From positions 2,842,749 through 2,906,748 of the forward strand of contig NW_006767433.1 of assembly GCF_000264995.1 (NCBI RefSeq): a stretch of 64,000 bases of DNA. Reading direction: 5' to 3'. The translations under genes were made by a program, and so were the position numbers. This document shows positions 44,505 to 56,310 of the stretch, piece after piece (within the stretch, counting starts at the first letter, position 1; the number at the start of each line of letters is the position of its first letter). This DNA is from Punctularia strigosozonata HHB-11173 SS5. Its lineage: Eukaryota; Basidiomycota; Agaricomycetes; Corticiales; Punctulariaceae. Under the pieces are notes generated by a model. The model did not search any database, had not been told where the DNA came from, and saw only the letters and a list, made by a program, of their open reading frames with translations.

Positions 44505-45363
44505 TCACCCCTCGTAGCGGTACGCGACCATGGCCTCGATCCGATGCACGTCCGTGCTGAAACTCCGCAGCTTCACCTGCTGGCTCTTGCTCGCCTCGAT
44601 CGCCAGCGGGTCCGTGTCCACCCATTCGTCCGCCGGAACGTCCGCAGACTCGTTCGTGTATGCGAGGATATTGAACACCGTGGGCTCCTCGATGATGGGC
44701 AGAAACGTGACCGTCGACACGATCTGCTTCAGGATGTACCGGATTTCCGCCTGGATCTCAGACTCGGGCTTTGGCTGCGCGCTGTTGACCGCCGTCAGTC
44801 GCCGGCCACGCGCGGACGGATGAAGAGACACTTGCGGCTCGCTCGCGTCCGCGGGCGGCTCCTGAAGATGAACATCAAACACCCAGCGTTCGAGCGGAGT
44901 TCGAGTGTCTTTGGAGATGATGGCAAGGACCAGCTGCGTCACTGATCCGCTAAGCAGCCATTCTGCACGAGATTCAGCGACCTCCGTGGCGCCCAGAACC
45001 GCAACGATGAGAATCCATAGCACTCACTGCTCACTTGCTTCAGGATCCTTGGCAGATGCGTCAAGCCTGATGATTTCCCGTCACGAACAACCACGCACTT
45101 GTCTAGATAGTTTTCCAATGCTAGATCCTGCGTGACGAGCACAGTCTGGCCGTACTTCTTGACCATGTGAAAGTCATCTTCCGGATAGACGCCTCTCTGG
45201 AAGAGAATCCTGAGCAAGAGCTCAGTGACTTGGCCGGGATCGAGCACGTTTGTTGCTGAACGGACGTGTTCACGGCATATTTGAAGAACTCGGTGACGAT
45301 GCTGGTAGAGCCCTTGAGGGTGATAGCAGAGCGAGTCGGGGCGGCGGACTGTTTGGCGGACAT
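44505..45363 (-). CDS. MAD2: Spindle checkpoint protein Mad2 (HORMA domain)
   Basis: HORMA-domain protein of the spindle assembly checkpoint that, with Mad1, converts to a closed form and inhibits Cdc20. Exons give MSAKQSAAPTRSAITLKGST and SIVTEFFKYAVNT, then ILFQRGVYPEDDFHMVKKYG, QTVLVTQDLALENYLDK, and after introns QVSEWLLSG, VTQLVLAIISKDTRTPLERW, VFDVHLQ, then EIQAEIRYILKQIVSTVTFL, PIIEEPTVFNILAYTNESAD, VPADEWVDTDPLAI, QQVKLRSFSTDVHRIEAMVA and YRYEG at the C-terminus. A Pro/Ser/Ala-rich linker between the HORMA core and EIQAEI is longer than in yeast. Shares a 150-bp divergent spacer with NUP170. Confidence 0.93.
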
Positions 45364-45513
45364 GGGCGGGAGGAGGACAAAGAGGGCCGGGTGTGTGGAC
45401 GCGACGCGTGTGACGGTGAAGGCGGACGGGACGCGTCGAGGTCACACGCCCGGGTGGTTTCCTTTCTGGGACATCGTGTTTTGAGTGACTTGTTGGTCCC
45501 TTCGTCGGCCAGG
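45364..45513. promoter_or_regulatory. Bidirectional promoter, MAD2/NUP170
   Basis: Only 150 bp lie between the two start codons (45363 minus, 45514 plus). The spacer is GC-rich, contains GACGCG-type stretches (for example GGACGCGACGCGTG around 45396-45411), and has no TATA box I can see. Shared expression is inferred from spacing. Confidence 0.45.
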
Positions 45514-48500
45514 ATGGCTTTCCCCGCCATGTCTCGTTCGTTTGCTGGCTCGCACCTCGCTGGTCCCAGCAGCCCGCTCTCTCTTCGCCAGCCCACACCG
45601 GCGCCGGACCCTGCCGCAAACCTCCCCGCGCTTCAGACAGCCAGCCAGGTTCTCCTCGAAAAGCTTAACAGAGATGCCCAGACCATCCCTGACCTCGGGG
45701 AGATGCTGCTCAGCCGTATGCCACCCGCCATCCGCCTCTTACCCGCCTCTGTTGACAAAGGCGTTTACAGCCGGCACTCCATCCTCCGCGTCGTACAGCG
45801 TGTTCCCGGACGACTACCGCGTGCCATTCCAGAAGCGGAGGCTTGCAGGCATTCCGGAAGGGCTGTTCCAATACTACAATTGTACGCCTCTTCGTGCTCC
45901 TCGTAACTCTCGCACGCTGACCATGAGCCCCTCTCTGTGCAGCCACCCATGTAACGTCACATATGGGGCTCCTGCCCGAACTGGAGCGCGCATGGATCAC
46001 GATTGACCACCAGCTGTTCCTATGGGACTACGTCGAGGGGTGAGGATATATCCTCACGATCCGCGTCGCTTCTCAAACCCGAATATTCAGTGAGACCATC
46101 ATGACCTACAACGAGCAGCCCGACAACATCACTTCCGTGGCTATTGTCAAACCGCGGCCCGGCGTGTTCATTGACGACATCGTCTACGTCCTCGTCATCT
46201 GCACACCCATAACGGTGCTGCTCATCGGCGTATCTTGCACAACCGGCAGACTGCCCAACGACAGACCTCACAAGGAAATACAGCTCTACGCCACGGAGAT
46301 GTCCATCACGACGGAGGTGGAGATGACTTGTGTCGCTGGGATGGCCGATGGCCGCATCTTTCTCGCCGGTGCACAAGACGGAAACCTGTACGAGTTGCAC
46401 TATCAAGAGAAGGAGGGGTGGTTTGGCAAACGCGTTCAGCTCATCAACCATTCAGTAGGTGGCGTGCACAGTCTGCTACCCAAGTTTGCTTCGTCTGCTT
46501 CCGATGGCCAGTTCTTTCTCGCCTCATGTCAACCGAAAGCTCACACATGATCACAGCAGATCGCATCGCCTCACTCATCCCCGACCCCGCGCGCGGCCTC
46601 TTGTACGCGTTAAGCGCCCGAAATGTCATTTCAGTATACAAACCGACCGGACCCAAGTCTGTCGAGCACGTGCAGACCTTGAACAATCTCTACAAGGCTG
46701 CCCAAGACAAGGCTCCCGGTGCGCCGGCGTTAACACCCAAAAACTTCCAGATCATAGCCCTTCACGTGGTTGAACCGAACGAATCCAGGGCCGGCGTCCA
46801 GCTCGTAGCCATCACCTCCACTGGCGTCCGTCTCTACTTCCTGCCCACGGCTGCTAGCTCGGGGTATTATAGCGGACTGGGGTCGGGCTCGGCCGGAGGT
46901 CGCCATCTTCAGCTCGTTCACGTCCGACTTCCACCACCCAATCTCCTTCATCCCGACGAACAATCGGCGCCGCTCAGGACTTCTGTACTAGGGTATGGCG
47001 CCGGCCAATCTGCGGCTCCCTCAAGACCGTACACCGTGTCCGGGCTTGAGAGCTCATGCTACGATGCTGGCCTCCTGGTTGCCGCACAGAAAGGCGATAC
47101 AGACGGCGCCGACTTTTTGCTCTGCACATCACCGGATCTGACACGTGTTGGTTCTTTGGGTCAAATTCGGCCTCCCGGGGAACCCCAGCGTTTCAATCCA
47201 TCGCAACCTACATACAACAACTCATACGGTGGTGGCCCTCCTAGACCGCCTCTGACGGAATACGCTACCCTGATCGTGGTTCCAGGGAACACATGGGCCA
47301 TGGCAGCCGTTCCAAGGTCGTCGAATGTATCGGCGCCACCCAACACTCCATCTCCCGGTGTCATCAACGAATTGGCACTACAATTTTCAGAAACCACGAA
47401 GCAATTTATGGTCCTGACTAACGTAGGGCTGACTTTCCTCGCCAAGCGTCGCCCAATGGATTACCTCCGGGACGTCATCGAGGAAGTCCACGCAGAAGGA
47501 AACGTTCAATCGATCATTGAGTTCAGAGATAGGTAGGTACACGTCTGTGGTTGACCCTCATCATTACGTTGATTATACCCGCACAGCTTCGGACGAGATC
47601 AGACGTGCGCTATGTTACTCGGTCTAGCGAGCGGAAATACGTTCCTCGACACAGGAGAACTCCAAAACTCGGGGACACTGGCGACAGTGAGTCCCGATTT
47701 GGCTGCCGTGGCGAAACAGGCCTTCTACGACTTTGGTGAGAGACCGATATGGGCGGAAAGAATGACATACGGGACGGGTCAGTCGAAGTTTGGAGAGCAG
47801 TTTGCATACAATATGCAACTAATCGTCCCTTTCAAATAGGTGACGGCTCCGGTACGGCAATCTTCAGCGGCCGAAGAGAAGGCTTGGCCCTCTATCTTGC
47901 GCGATTGGTCCGTCCGATATGGAAAGCCAAGTTGGTGTCGATTGGGTAATCGAACGTTTCGTCTTACTGGGTCCTGTCTGACGCCCTTTCTGCTATAGTG
48001 CGCTGGGCCTGCGGCAGCTCAATGTTGACGAGAATCTACTCGTTACTATCCAAAAAAATCTTTTCGCCTTGAAGACTTTCCTCGATAAGAACCCGCAGCT
48101 ATTCCACTCCACCCCGGGAGATCAATCTGGCGCGAGGTCGGCTGGCAGTAATGAACAAGAAGCGTGGCGGGTGGGCTGCCATTTCTGTCTGAGATGACAT
48201 CCTTTGACGAATCGTACCCAGGTGGAACAAGAATCCGTTTCGTCACTTATCGCCCTCTTATCGCGGGCCGTAGAGGCGATCTCCTTTGTATTACTCCTCA
48301 ACGACTATCGTTTGGGAGAATTAGTCGCTCAGTGAGTTCTGTGCCGAACAGTGTACTCTGTGCTCGGAGCTTGAGCGATCAACATTCAGATGTGCACAAG
48401 ATGTACAGAAATTGGTTGATTCCCTCACTTTCGAAGAGCTGGTAACTGGTCAAAACGGTGTTGCCGTATCTAGGGCTCTCGTCAATGTTGTTATTGATCA

Positions 48501-50622
48501 ACAGATCGGTCAACAAATCGGTGTACGTGCACCAGTGTGTCATCGGGAAGTTCGCTCATATACATACGTTGTAGGTTGACACCATTAGTGAAGTACTCCA
48601 ACAACGATGCGGCACTTTCTGCAGTACAGACGATGTCATGATTTACAAGGCAAGTCGCGACGACCCCGATCGGGCTGCTTTCCACTCAACCACATGCACG
48701 TAGGCGAAGGAAGATGTCCGGCGAGCTGTTGAGGCCCGAAACCCCACCGAACGTCATGACTGGCTTGCGGAGTCGCTGAGGTCAGACCGATTCACCCACA
48801 TCGAGATCTGTGCTCATCGGACTGCAGCTTGTTTGTGAAAGGCGCGCGATTGCTCGACTCAGAGAAATTGAAGGAAGTCGTGAAGGAGTATCAGCAACTA
48901 AGTTACACGAAAGGTGAGTGTTTTACCACCCGATACCGCCCACTAAGCCTTCTCTGACATTGAGCATGCACCAGGGGCCGTCGAATTACCGCTATACTGC
49001 GCAAAAGCCATGGATCCGAAATCTCAAGGACGGGAGTACTGGCACGCAGGCTGTCCTGATAACGATCCACGAAGGGAGGCTTGGGAAGAGCGGCGGCGTT
49101 GCTATGACCTTGTATTGGAGTCGCTGGAGAAGTTCGAGCAAGCCGTTACCCAGTCAAGTGCGACGTCAACGTCCGAACAAGCGGAGGCAGTACGATCGCA
49201 CGCATACGAACTTGCGTTCCTCAGTGACGACGAAATCTTCCACTCTACGCTCTATGACTGGTTGATAACGAAAGGCTTAGCTGACGAGCTCCTAGAGGTA
49301 TGCTAGCGCGTCTCCGTATCTTAATTGAGATTACATCCCATTCTCCAGATGCGACCAGCATACCTTGAAGCCCACTTGCGGCGAGAGCCTGTAAGCGTGG
49401 AAAAGTTCCAGTTGCTCTGGCAGTTCTACGTCAAGGATGGACAACCACTCCGTGCTGCTGAGGTCCTCGCTGCCCTTGCAGAATCTACAGAGTGAGCTTG
49501 ATTTCCACTGGAGCGAAGCACGCACTGAGTTCGATACCCAGATTTGATCTCCCCCTCGAAGCTCGTCTAGAGTATCTTACGTTGGCAGTGGGTAACGCGA
49601 AGTCACATCCAATCTCGGCGGGGGGAAGACACGAGACCGCGATAGCGTTCCTCACCGACCTGGAAGAGAAGCTTGAAGTCGCCCAGGTTCAGCTGGAGAT
49701 TTACAACGTCCTCTCCCCGCACATCCACGAAGGCGGCGAAGTCACTGAACGGATTACTGCTCTTTCCAAGAAGCTATTCAATATTTCCGACGTGAGTCGT
49801 TCCGAAACATTCACAAACATCCTTGATATCGAAGGCGGCTTGACTGCAGCTTTATCAAGAATATGCCGAACCATTCGATCTCCCTACCGCAAAGCTCTTG
49901 ATTCTCCACGTGTCAGGGCATCGAGACACCAACTTGACGCAAACGATATGGAATCAAATATTCGAGGAGGGTAAGCAGATGCCTTGTTTGGGATCGGTCA
50001 GAATCATCCTCACTTCTGGCGTGATTATTACAGCCGCGGAGGATGGGCCACCGGATGTCGCTGCCGATCGCATCGTGTCCAAGACTACGCCCCTCGGGCA
50101 ACGCTTTTACCCATCCGAAAGCGCTTTCCCTCTTCGTGAGTGACCTTCGATGCAGTTGCCCGCCAATTCCGCATCTGATGGGATATAGGTCACGTTGCTT
50201 CTTTACTCGTGCGATTCGTGTTGCGGCACAAAAATGCGGTCCCCGAAGGTTGGGCGCCTCGCATTCTCGTGCAATGCGGCGTGCCTTACCCGGAGGTTTG
50301 GGACATTTTCCATGAGATGTATGAATCCCAGGTACGATTAATATGTGAACGCTCGGTTTCCCGTAGTGATGTTTTTGGTTATATGCAGATTCCGCCCTTC
50401 AATGAACAGGCGAATGTGCAGATAATTTCCTCGGATATCGCGGTACTGCTCAGCGACTGGCTTGAGAACGCAAGACAGCCGACGTCCTCCACATCAACGG
50501 AGATACCAGTCAGCAGGATGGACATGGCCATCGATCAATACATGTCGGAACTCGAACCAGGCCGAACTGAAACAAGAACTTTATACGAAAATGTCAAACG
50601 TCAATTACGACGCAATTGGTAG
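45514..50622 (+). CDS. NUP170: Nucleoporin Nup155/Nup157/Nup170
   Basis: Inner-ring scaffold nucleoporin of the nuclear pore complex: an N-terminal beta-propeller and a long alpha-solenoid. The start is MAFPAMSRSFAGSHLAGPSS. Next come SASYSVFPDDYRVPFQKRRL, ERAWITIDHQLFLWDYVEG, TYNEQPDNITSVAIVKPRPG, ITTEVEMTCVAGMADGRIFL, DGNLYELHYQEKEGWFGKRV, IASLIPDPARGLLYALSARN and ALHVVEPNESRAGVQLVAIT (start read as IALHVVEP). The propeller-solenoid junction has QFMVLTNVGLTFLAKRRPMD. The solenoid has WRRCYDLVLESLEKFEQAV-type exons, LSDDEIFHSTLYDWLITKGL, PAYLEAHLRREPVSVEKFQL and ARLEYLTLAVGNAKSHPIS, and the gene ends VKRQLRRNW. Expected size is about 1,350 residues. Roughly fifteen introns. Confidence 0.88.
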
Positions 50623-53032
50623 TTGTCGATCATGAGGATCATATCGCTGTAAACCATATGCTGTATCTTAATATTGCACGTCGAGTCAACATCATAGGCT
50701 TCTCCGGAGCTGTCACACTTCAACGTATGCTTTTGTGACTTTGTGGAAACCAAGATTGCCACAGCCATTCGCATTTACATCCTGGGAAAGCAATACAAGG
50801 GAGAGTACATGGTGGTCTAGGCTATTCTGAGGTCTCGACTTCCGTCAATCGTGGGCTGAAGCTCATCCATAGCACCGAGAGAATGAACTAGGAGGCAAGG
50901 CACAAGGCCACTGACCTGACAGCGGTTGGCCTGAGGCTCAAGTTCGAAACGGCGGAGGAGACTTACCTTGAGCTATGCTTGTCTCCCAGTCTGTCGATGC
51001 AGAACGATACAAGTCGATAGCTGCCCGCGCGCGCTCAATCTAGGCCGATGATCGGCAAGTTGCTACGTTATAAGGCTACACTTGTTGCTTACGGGATCAT
51101 GCGCCCCTTCTCCGATATGGCGACCCATGAACTGCCAAACGAGCGTCTGGAGACCTATCGTCGCATTTGGCTGGCGTAGGGTATTCCGAAACGGCTGATA
51201 GAGTGCCAGGTCGCGCGTATATATGGCTGGATGAGGTATCCCGAGAACTGAAGGGTCGTGTATTATGTCAGTCACAGCTTATTTGCACTGTATACCGCGC
51301 CTACCAGATAGGTCGTTCCATAGACTGTGGCCGATCAGTATTTTGCCTTCAATGAGCATAGCAACGTGCCGCTGAACGTCAGAAAAGTAAATAGTACGCC
51401 CTATGCGAGATGTGCGTCAGAATGCATATTAACCCAGGACAACATGAACGTCACACTTCGACTTACCCGGTGCAAGGTTGTCGGCAGTGATGCCTGTGGT
51501 CGCGGTCCTATAGTCTGACACCGGCATAGTGGGAGTGATATATGCCTCCCACATTATTTCGCCTCGGTAACCAACCACCGCGACTCTTCTGTGAGGCCAA
51601 GTCAGGGACCGGCGTCCGAGTCTGAGGGAAGGAACGCACGCGACCATAGATGTTGTACCTCCAGGTCCAACGCCTACAGAGCTAGTAGATAAGGCGATAA
51701 ACTGTCCAGCGCTTGGCATCACCATGAATGTGTGGTGGAAAAGCCTCCACGTCCTGGGCCATTTATACTCTGCGGAGAGCGGATTGTTTATTGAGATGCA
51801 ATGTCGAAGGGAGAACAGATTTCGTGAGGATCAACGAACGACATGTGCGACATCGGATACCTGTCGTATCCAGTAGTGATTTGGCATGGGATTCCATCTA
51901 AGCCTAGGAGTGTACGGATGGGCGTATATGGAAGCAGCAGGTAAATGGGCTTGATTAGGCATGCGTGCACCACATGCGCGCCATAACCGCATCTTTCGTC
52001 GTGATATGCGATGGGGCATGGTTTCGCAAGAAAACAATCCTCCGCAATCCTGCCTGTGCGTGTATTGATTAACCCGAGATTCAAGCGCCGGCGACGGTTC
52101 AAGTTCAGCAGATGGACCTGACTCTCGACTCGCAATTGACTGTCGGGTTCACTTTATTTATAGGTTGGCCTCTTCGGTGTTGCGACGAGTGATCAGGACG
52201 CAATGCTGGGAGCACGAAGATCAACTCAAAACGCTGAGCTCTTTAGACGACCGATAATGACTGATGGCACGCGGAAAGCGCGTCCCGGTGCATGGCTCAC
52301 GCTGTTCCGAGGACCGGGAGAATATGCCGTCCTGTTGCCTTCCAATAATCGGCAATGACGAGGCGGGGCTAGATGCAGATCGCAGAAGACAGTAACACCA
52401 AGTCGACTGATGCCAGGCGTAGATGGCAAGCTCGGACGGTCTGGAGAACCAGCACTGAATTGGCCCGTGGCGTCACTGCGCAGACTGTAAAGCACATTTC
52501 CCGTTCGTGACGTTGTCCAGTCCCGAGGAAGGGTGAAGACAACAATGGCGAGGGAGGATCCAAGGTGAAACGCGTTCCACACAGCATGAATCCACACGCT
52601 GACCTCAGTCAAGAGACACTAATTGGACGTAGTGGTGAAGGAAACTTGATATGCCCCGCAGGATCAGCGCTTCCCAATCGGAGTCGCAAGAAAGTAGTAA
52701 AACCTAGCGACGCAGAGCCGGGCGTGAACAATCGATTCGGTCCCGCTGGCTGTCCATACCACCGTTTCGTCTCGCCAGACACACATATAGGTTGAACCGG
52801 ACAAGTCCAACAAGCCCTGAGGAACGACACCGTAGGAGGAAATCCGTGGGGGCCAGATATTGCGGCGCTGTGCTGCAGCCTTGGTCGATCAAATGCATGA
52901 TCCACATATTCACACGTACACCGCCTTGTGCTTCGTGCTACGTATGTGATCCAGTCTCGCAACTTCACCGTGAACCTGCTCGTACGTTTCCGCCGGTCGT
53001 CACTACCTGCCCGCTTGGGTGTTGAGTAGGCC
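50623..53032. other. 2.4-kb stretch with no supportable gene
   Basis: Both strands hold frames of 60-196 codons, notably minus 51788-52135, 52226-52612 and 52609-53199, but none shows a recognisable family, signal peptide or coherent splicing, and the last overlaps the RING-CH promoter and first exon. It is the longest unexplained gap in the window. It could hold a fast-evolving or decayed gene on the minus strand. Confidence 0.4.
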
Positions 53033-54122
53033 ATGGTCAACAACGGTGATTTCCCCGCTGAGAACACCCAGTCGGACTCAGCAGCGGAGGACAGGCAAGA
53101 GAAGCAATGTCGAATCTGTCTCGATGGCGAGGATCCCTTGCTCGGTCGTTTGATTCGGCCTTGCCTGTGCAAAGGATCTATCACGGTATCATCGACCACA
53201 GCTTGTTGGTAGACACCATCTCATCGTCAGATTGTATAGTATGTACATGTCAAGTGCTTGCAGACGTGGCGCATGTCTTCCCAATCCGAAACTGCGTTCT
53301 TCAAGTGCCCGCAATGTGGCTACCGATATAGGTTTGCCCGTACTCGAATAGTGGGCATGGCTAGCAATCCCGGTAAGGATATCACTGACTATGTTATGTT
53401 TCGTTAGACTAATATGCGTGCGTGCCATAGTCATCATCGCAGCGGGATCTGCTATCTTGTTCACTGTTCTTGTCCTATGTTCCTCGTTCATCACCACAGC
53501 GTTCTTGTCACCATTCGAGGACGATATCGATACCCGCCATTCTGGAACGACGTACTACTATTCATCCTATGGCGGTTTCTGGACTTCTCCATGGGACGTC
53601 GGTCGTGATTTAATACGCGCATTCCTCCGGATTCTGAGGGACGAACCAGGGATAATCGACAAGACAACGCTTTCGTCCGTTCGTGCCAGAAGCAGAGCGG
53701 GTTCACCTCCCGGCCTGGTTTGGCGCCTCATCACCCGGTTCCTTCTTGGCCTACCGGTCGTGGGCGCTGTAAGCGTTGTACAGCTCCTGTTGTCAATGCA
53801 ACTGCTCGGACCTGTCCATTGGATAGCAAGATATCGAGGAAATCGTAGACGAGGAGACAACAGGGATGTAGCTGCTCTGATTGTCCTTGCTCTTCTGATC
53901 GCTGGTGCTGCTAGGTTCATATACACCCGAACCATATACTTCACACTGACTGCATCTCTTTTGCTTTTAGAGCGCTGTATCAAGTATATCGATGGACGGA
54001 AAGGTGGACGAAACGGTTATTACTCAGAGCAGAGGATGCCATCCTGGAGGTTAATACTTAGTGTCTGGGCATCCGAATTAGCCATTCCGTATTTTGTAAC
54101 ATACTCTATGCAGTCTGGCTGA
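53033..54122 (+). CDS. Membrane-anchored RING-CH (MARCH-like) E3 ubiquitin ligase
   Basis: The start MVNNGDFPAENTQSDSAAED leads to a C4HC3 RING-CH domain: CRICLDGEDPLLGRLIRP, CLCKGSI, then after an intron VHVKCLQTWRMSSQSETAFF and CPQCGYRYRFARTRIVGMAS. All eight metal ligands are visible in C-x2-C, C-x-C, H-x2-C and C-x2-C order. After another intron follow hydrophobic segments (AIVIIAAGSAILFTVLVLCS, GLPVVGAVSVVQLLLSMQLL, DVAALIVLALLIAGAARFIY, IYFTLTASLLLLERCI). A Tyr/Ser loop HSGTTYYYSSYGGFWTSPWD lies between. Such proteins sit in endosome, ER or mitochondrial membranes and ubiquitinate membrane partners. The end at 54122 is the first in-frame stop; a further 3' exon cannot be excluded. Confidence 0.85.
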
Positions 54123-54217
54123 TATTGCTACCAAGCCGTTGCATATACCGGGACCGGCGCGGTAGTCCCATAGCAGTCCCCCACTACTCGCTAGTAGATC
54201 AAATACACGTCCATTAG

Positions 54218-56049
54218 TCACAGTGGACGGATGGCTGCCATCCTACGAGCGTCGGGGCGTATTTGGCTGGCTCTACGCCGTCTCCCGATTTTTAACCTAG
54301 CGTATCGTGTCCGTAGTTGCCTCCACTTCCACCCTTCTTCGCCACGTTTAGGCCATATTCGACTGATCCGTGCACGAACGAGGGCAGCACCTGTAACACA
54401 ACCTCGGCCAACATCCAAAGCGACCCCTTGCCCTCCGGTAACTTCGGTCGCAAGTTTCCACAACCGCCTTGGGTATCCCATCCTCTCTTCTCCGCGCAGG
54501 ACCATATTGACGATACCAATGCGTTTCTCCTTGAGCGCGAGCGAAGCCACCCGACGCCAGACGCGTCGATCTGCGATCTCATCGCCCCATTTACGGATGA
54601 ATTTGCGGGTAAGCCTCAGCGCGCGTGTTCCACACATGCGTGTTCTCTTCAGCGAAGCGAGAAGGAGATACAGGGTGGTGGAGGTCGGCTTGATATCCGG
54701 ACCATGGTGGAGAGCCTGCGCCACAACATTACGTGCAGCGCGATGGGCTTGGAGAGATCCTTGCGTTTTACGAGCGAAGGGCAGTAGCAAAAGGTGCACG
54801 AGCTTGAGGCATTTCGCGCGATATCTATCATCCAGCGGGGTCGACAACTCGCGAAAGTATCTAATGACCGTTTGCAGCGCTAGTTCCTGGTGTCCCATGC
54901 TCGTCAAGGCCTGTACCATCATTTCGAGGATGCGAACAGGCGTCCTGATCTGCTGCTGCTTTGTCATGTGCGGTATCTGCTGCAGAAGGCATTTGTAGCG
55001 GTCGGCGTCCAGGGCAGTATGTCGCGCAGGATCATTATCGGAACGCATTGGCGTCTGAGTGGCATCCCGTAGTGCCCCTCGCTTCGGCATGTAAAAGAGC
55101 TCTAACCATAAAGACAACAGGCCTCTGGAGGTAGGTGGCAGCGAGGCAAGAGCTTGATACGCCTCGTCCCACTTGTTTGTTCGCACCAAGAGCCGCAGCA
55201 CAAGCTTCCTCGTTTCTCCGTTCCAAGGAATCGATTCCCGCTCCATTTGGTCAAGTATTGCGCGGGCAGTTCCAAAAGCGGCTTGCCTGATGGAGAGCCC
55301 AAGTAGGACATTGCATGATTTCGTGGAGCGCATGTCAGGGGGAAAAAAAGAATGGTAGGCGATGAGCGATTGCAGTGTGGGCGGGGACTCCACTTTCTGG
55401 AGAAACGATAGGATGAGTTGGTGGAGTTGTGTACGTGACTGTGGTATCGGAGCGTGGAATGCTGGCATCGTGCAAAAAGAACCCGAAGCGACTGTAGGTA
55501 GGGTCACTGACGCGTCAACCCAGGGCGGCTTGAGGTTCTGTGCAGGAGTTATCACTGCCGTAGACCTTCCCGGGTCCGTTGCGGTGAAATCACTGTCTCG
55601 TACGCTGTCAATGTCGGCTGGTGCAACAGTTGTGCCCCCATGCACTGCGCTCCGAACGCCGTGTGTAGCCGTCCGTCGCGTGAAACGGTCGGTACCGGGG
55701 CGAGACTGTCGTTGTGCGCTCAGCGGAGGTCCTGGCTTTCCCTTGGACGAGCCCCGATGAATGTCACCAGCGGGACGGGTAGCCGGAGCACGACTCTCCG
55801 GTCTGCTGCTGGCGTTGAGCAAGGGCAGGCTGTCAACATCATGCACTGAGCGTACCGGGAAGAACGTTGGCGAGAGGGACCTGCTCCATCCGCATCCGGA
55901 GGTAGGACTGACACGCCGCGATGACGATGAACCGGTCCACGGACGGGTGCAGCATGAACACGTCTCATCCACGCCCGGCCAGCGGCAAGTTGGAAGATGT
56001 TTGCGAGCGAGACTGGTTTGCTCAGGTTCCGAGCGGCATGATGGAGCAT
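54218..56049 (-). CDS. Mitochondrial PPR-like helical repeat protein
   Basis: Two exons. The first starts MLHHAARNLSKPVSLANIFQ and continues LAAGRAWMRRVHAAPVRG, a plausible basic presequence. A 47-bp intron near 55800-55850 joins RQRSSR to SRPESRAPATRPAG in frame. The second exon continues to 54218. After a disordered linker, repeat-like helices begin at IPQSRTQLHQLILSFLQKVE: STKSCNVLLGLSIRQAAFGT, WNGETRKLVLRLLVRTNKWD, PVRILEMMVQALTSMGHQEL and PTSTTLYLLLASLKRTRMCG. The C-terminus is strongly basic (KIGRRRRASQIRPDARRMAA). The layout suggests an organellar RNA-binding protein. The large frame could also be opened from an upstream Met at 56092, which I reject because its N-terminus is Cys/Arg-rich and lacks targeting features. 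Converges on the RING-CH gene. Confidence 0.72.
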
Positions 56050-56310
56050 GCATGGGCCTTGCTTGTCGGTTTTTTTTGTGGTATTCGGCCACCAGCCGGT
56101 AACGAGCGAAGCGTGAGCTCGGAGGTGATCGACTTGAAGAGCCCGTGACAGCACGTGCCGAAACCCGCTCTCAACGTCGTCGTCCATAACTTTCATTGGA
56201 GGCAAAGCGACATATAACTGATACAGGACTATTGAGCGAGAGACGGACCGTTGTGCAATGCAAATCGCGTGATATGCCAGACGCAGGAAAATAATGAGTG
56301 ACCATCCATA

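Noticed and set aside
45485-46006. 173-codon plus-strand frame
   Set aside because: It overlaps NUP170 exon 1 in another frame and carries none of the nucleoporin motifs.
50935-50965. AGTTCGAAAC resembling a tRNA B box
   Set aside because: No A box, acceptor pairing or anticodon stem could be found around it.
52609-53199. 196-codon minus-strand frame
   Set aside because: It overlaps the first exon and promoter of the RING-CH gene, has Arg/Ser/Pro-rich composition and shows no domain.
54231-54998. 255-codon plus-strand frame
   Set aside because: It lies antisense to the PPR-like gene, is Ser/Arg/Pro-rich with no family features, and is explained by the GC-rich codon bias of the minus-strand gene.
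55720-56205. 161-codon minus-strand frame as a separate gene
   Set aside because: Its MLHHAARN portion is the first exon of the PPR-like gene; the remainder is intron read-through or upstream sequence.
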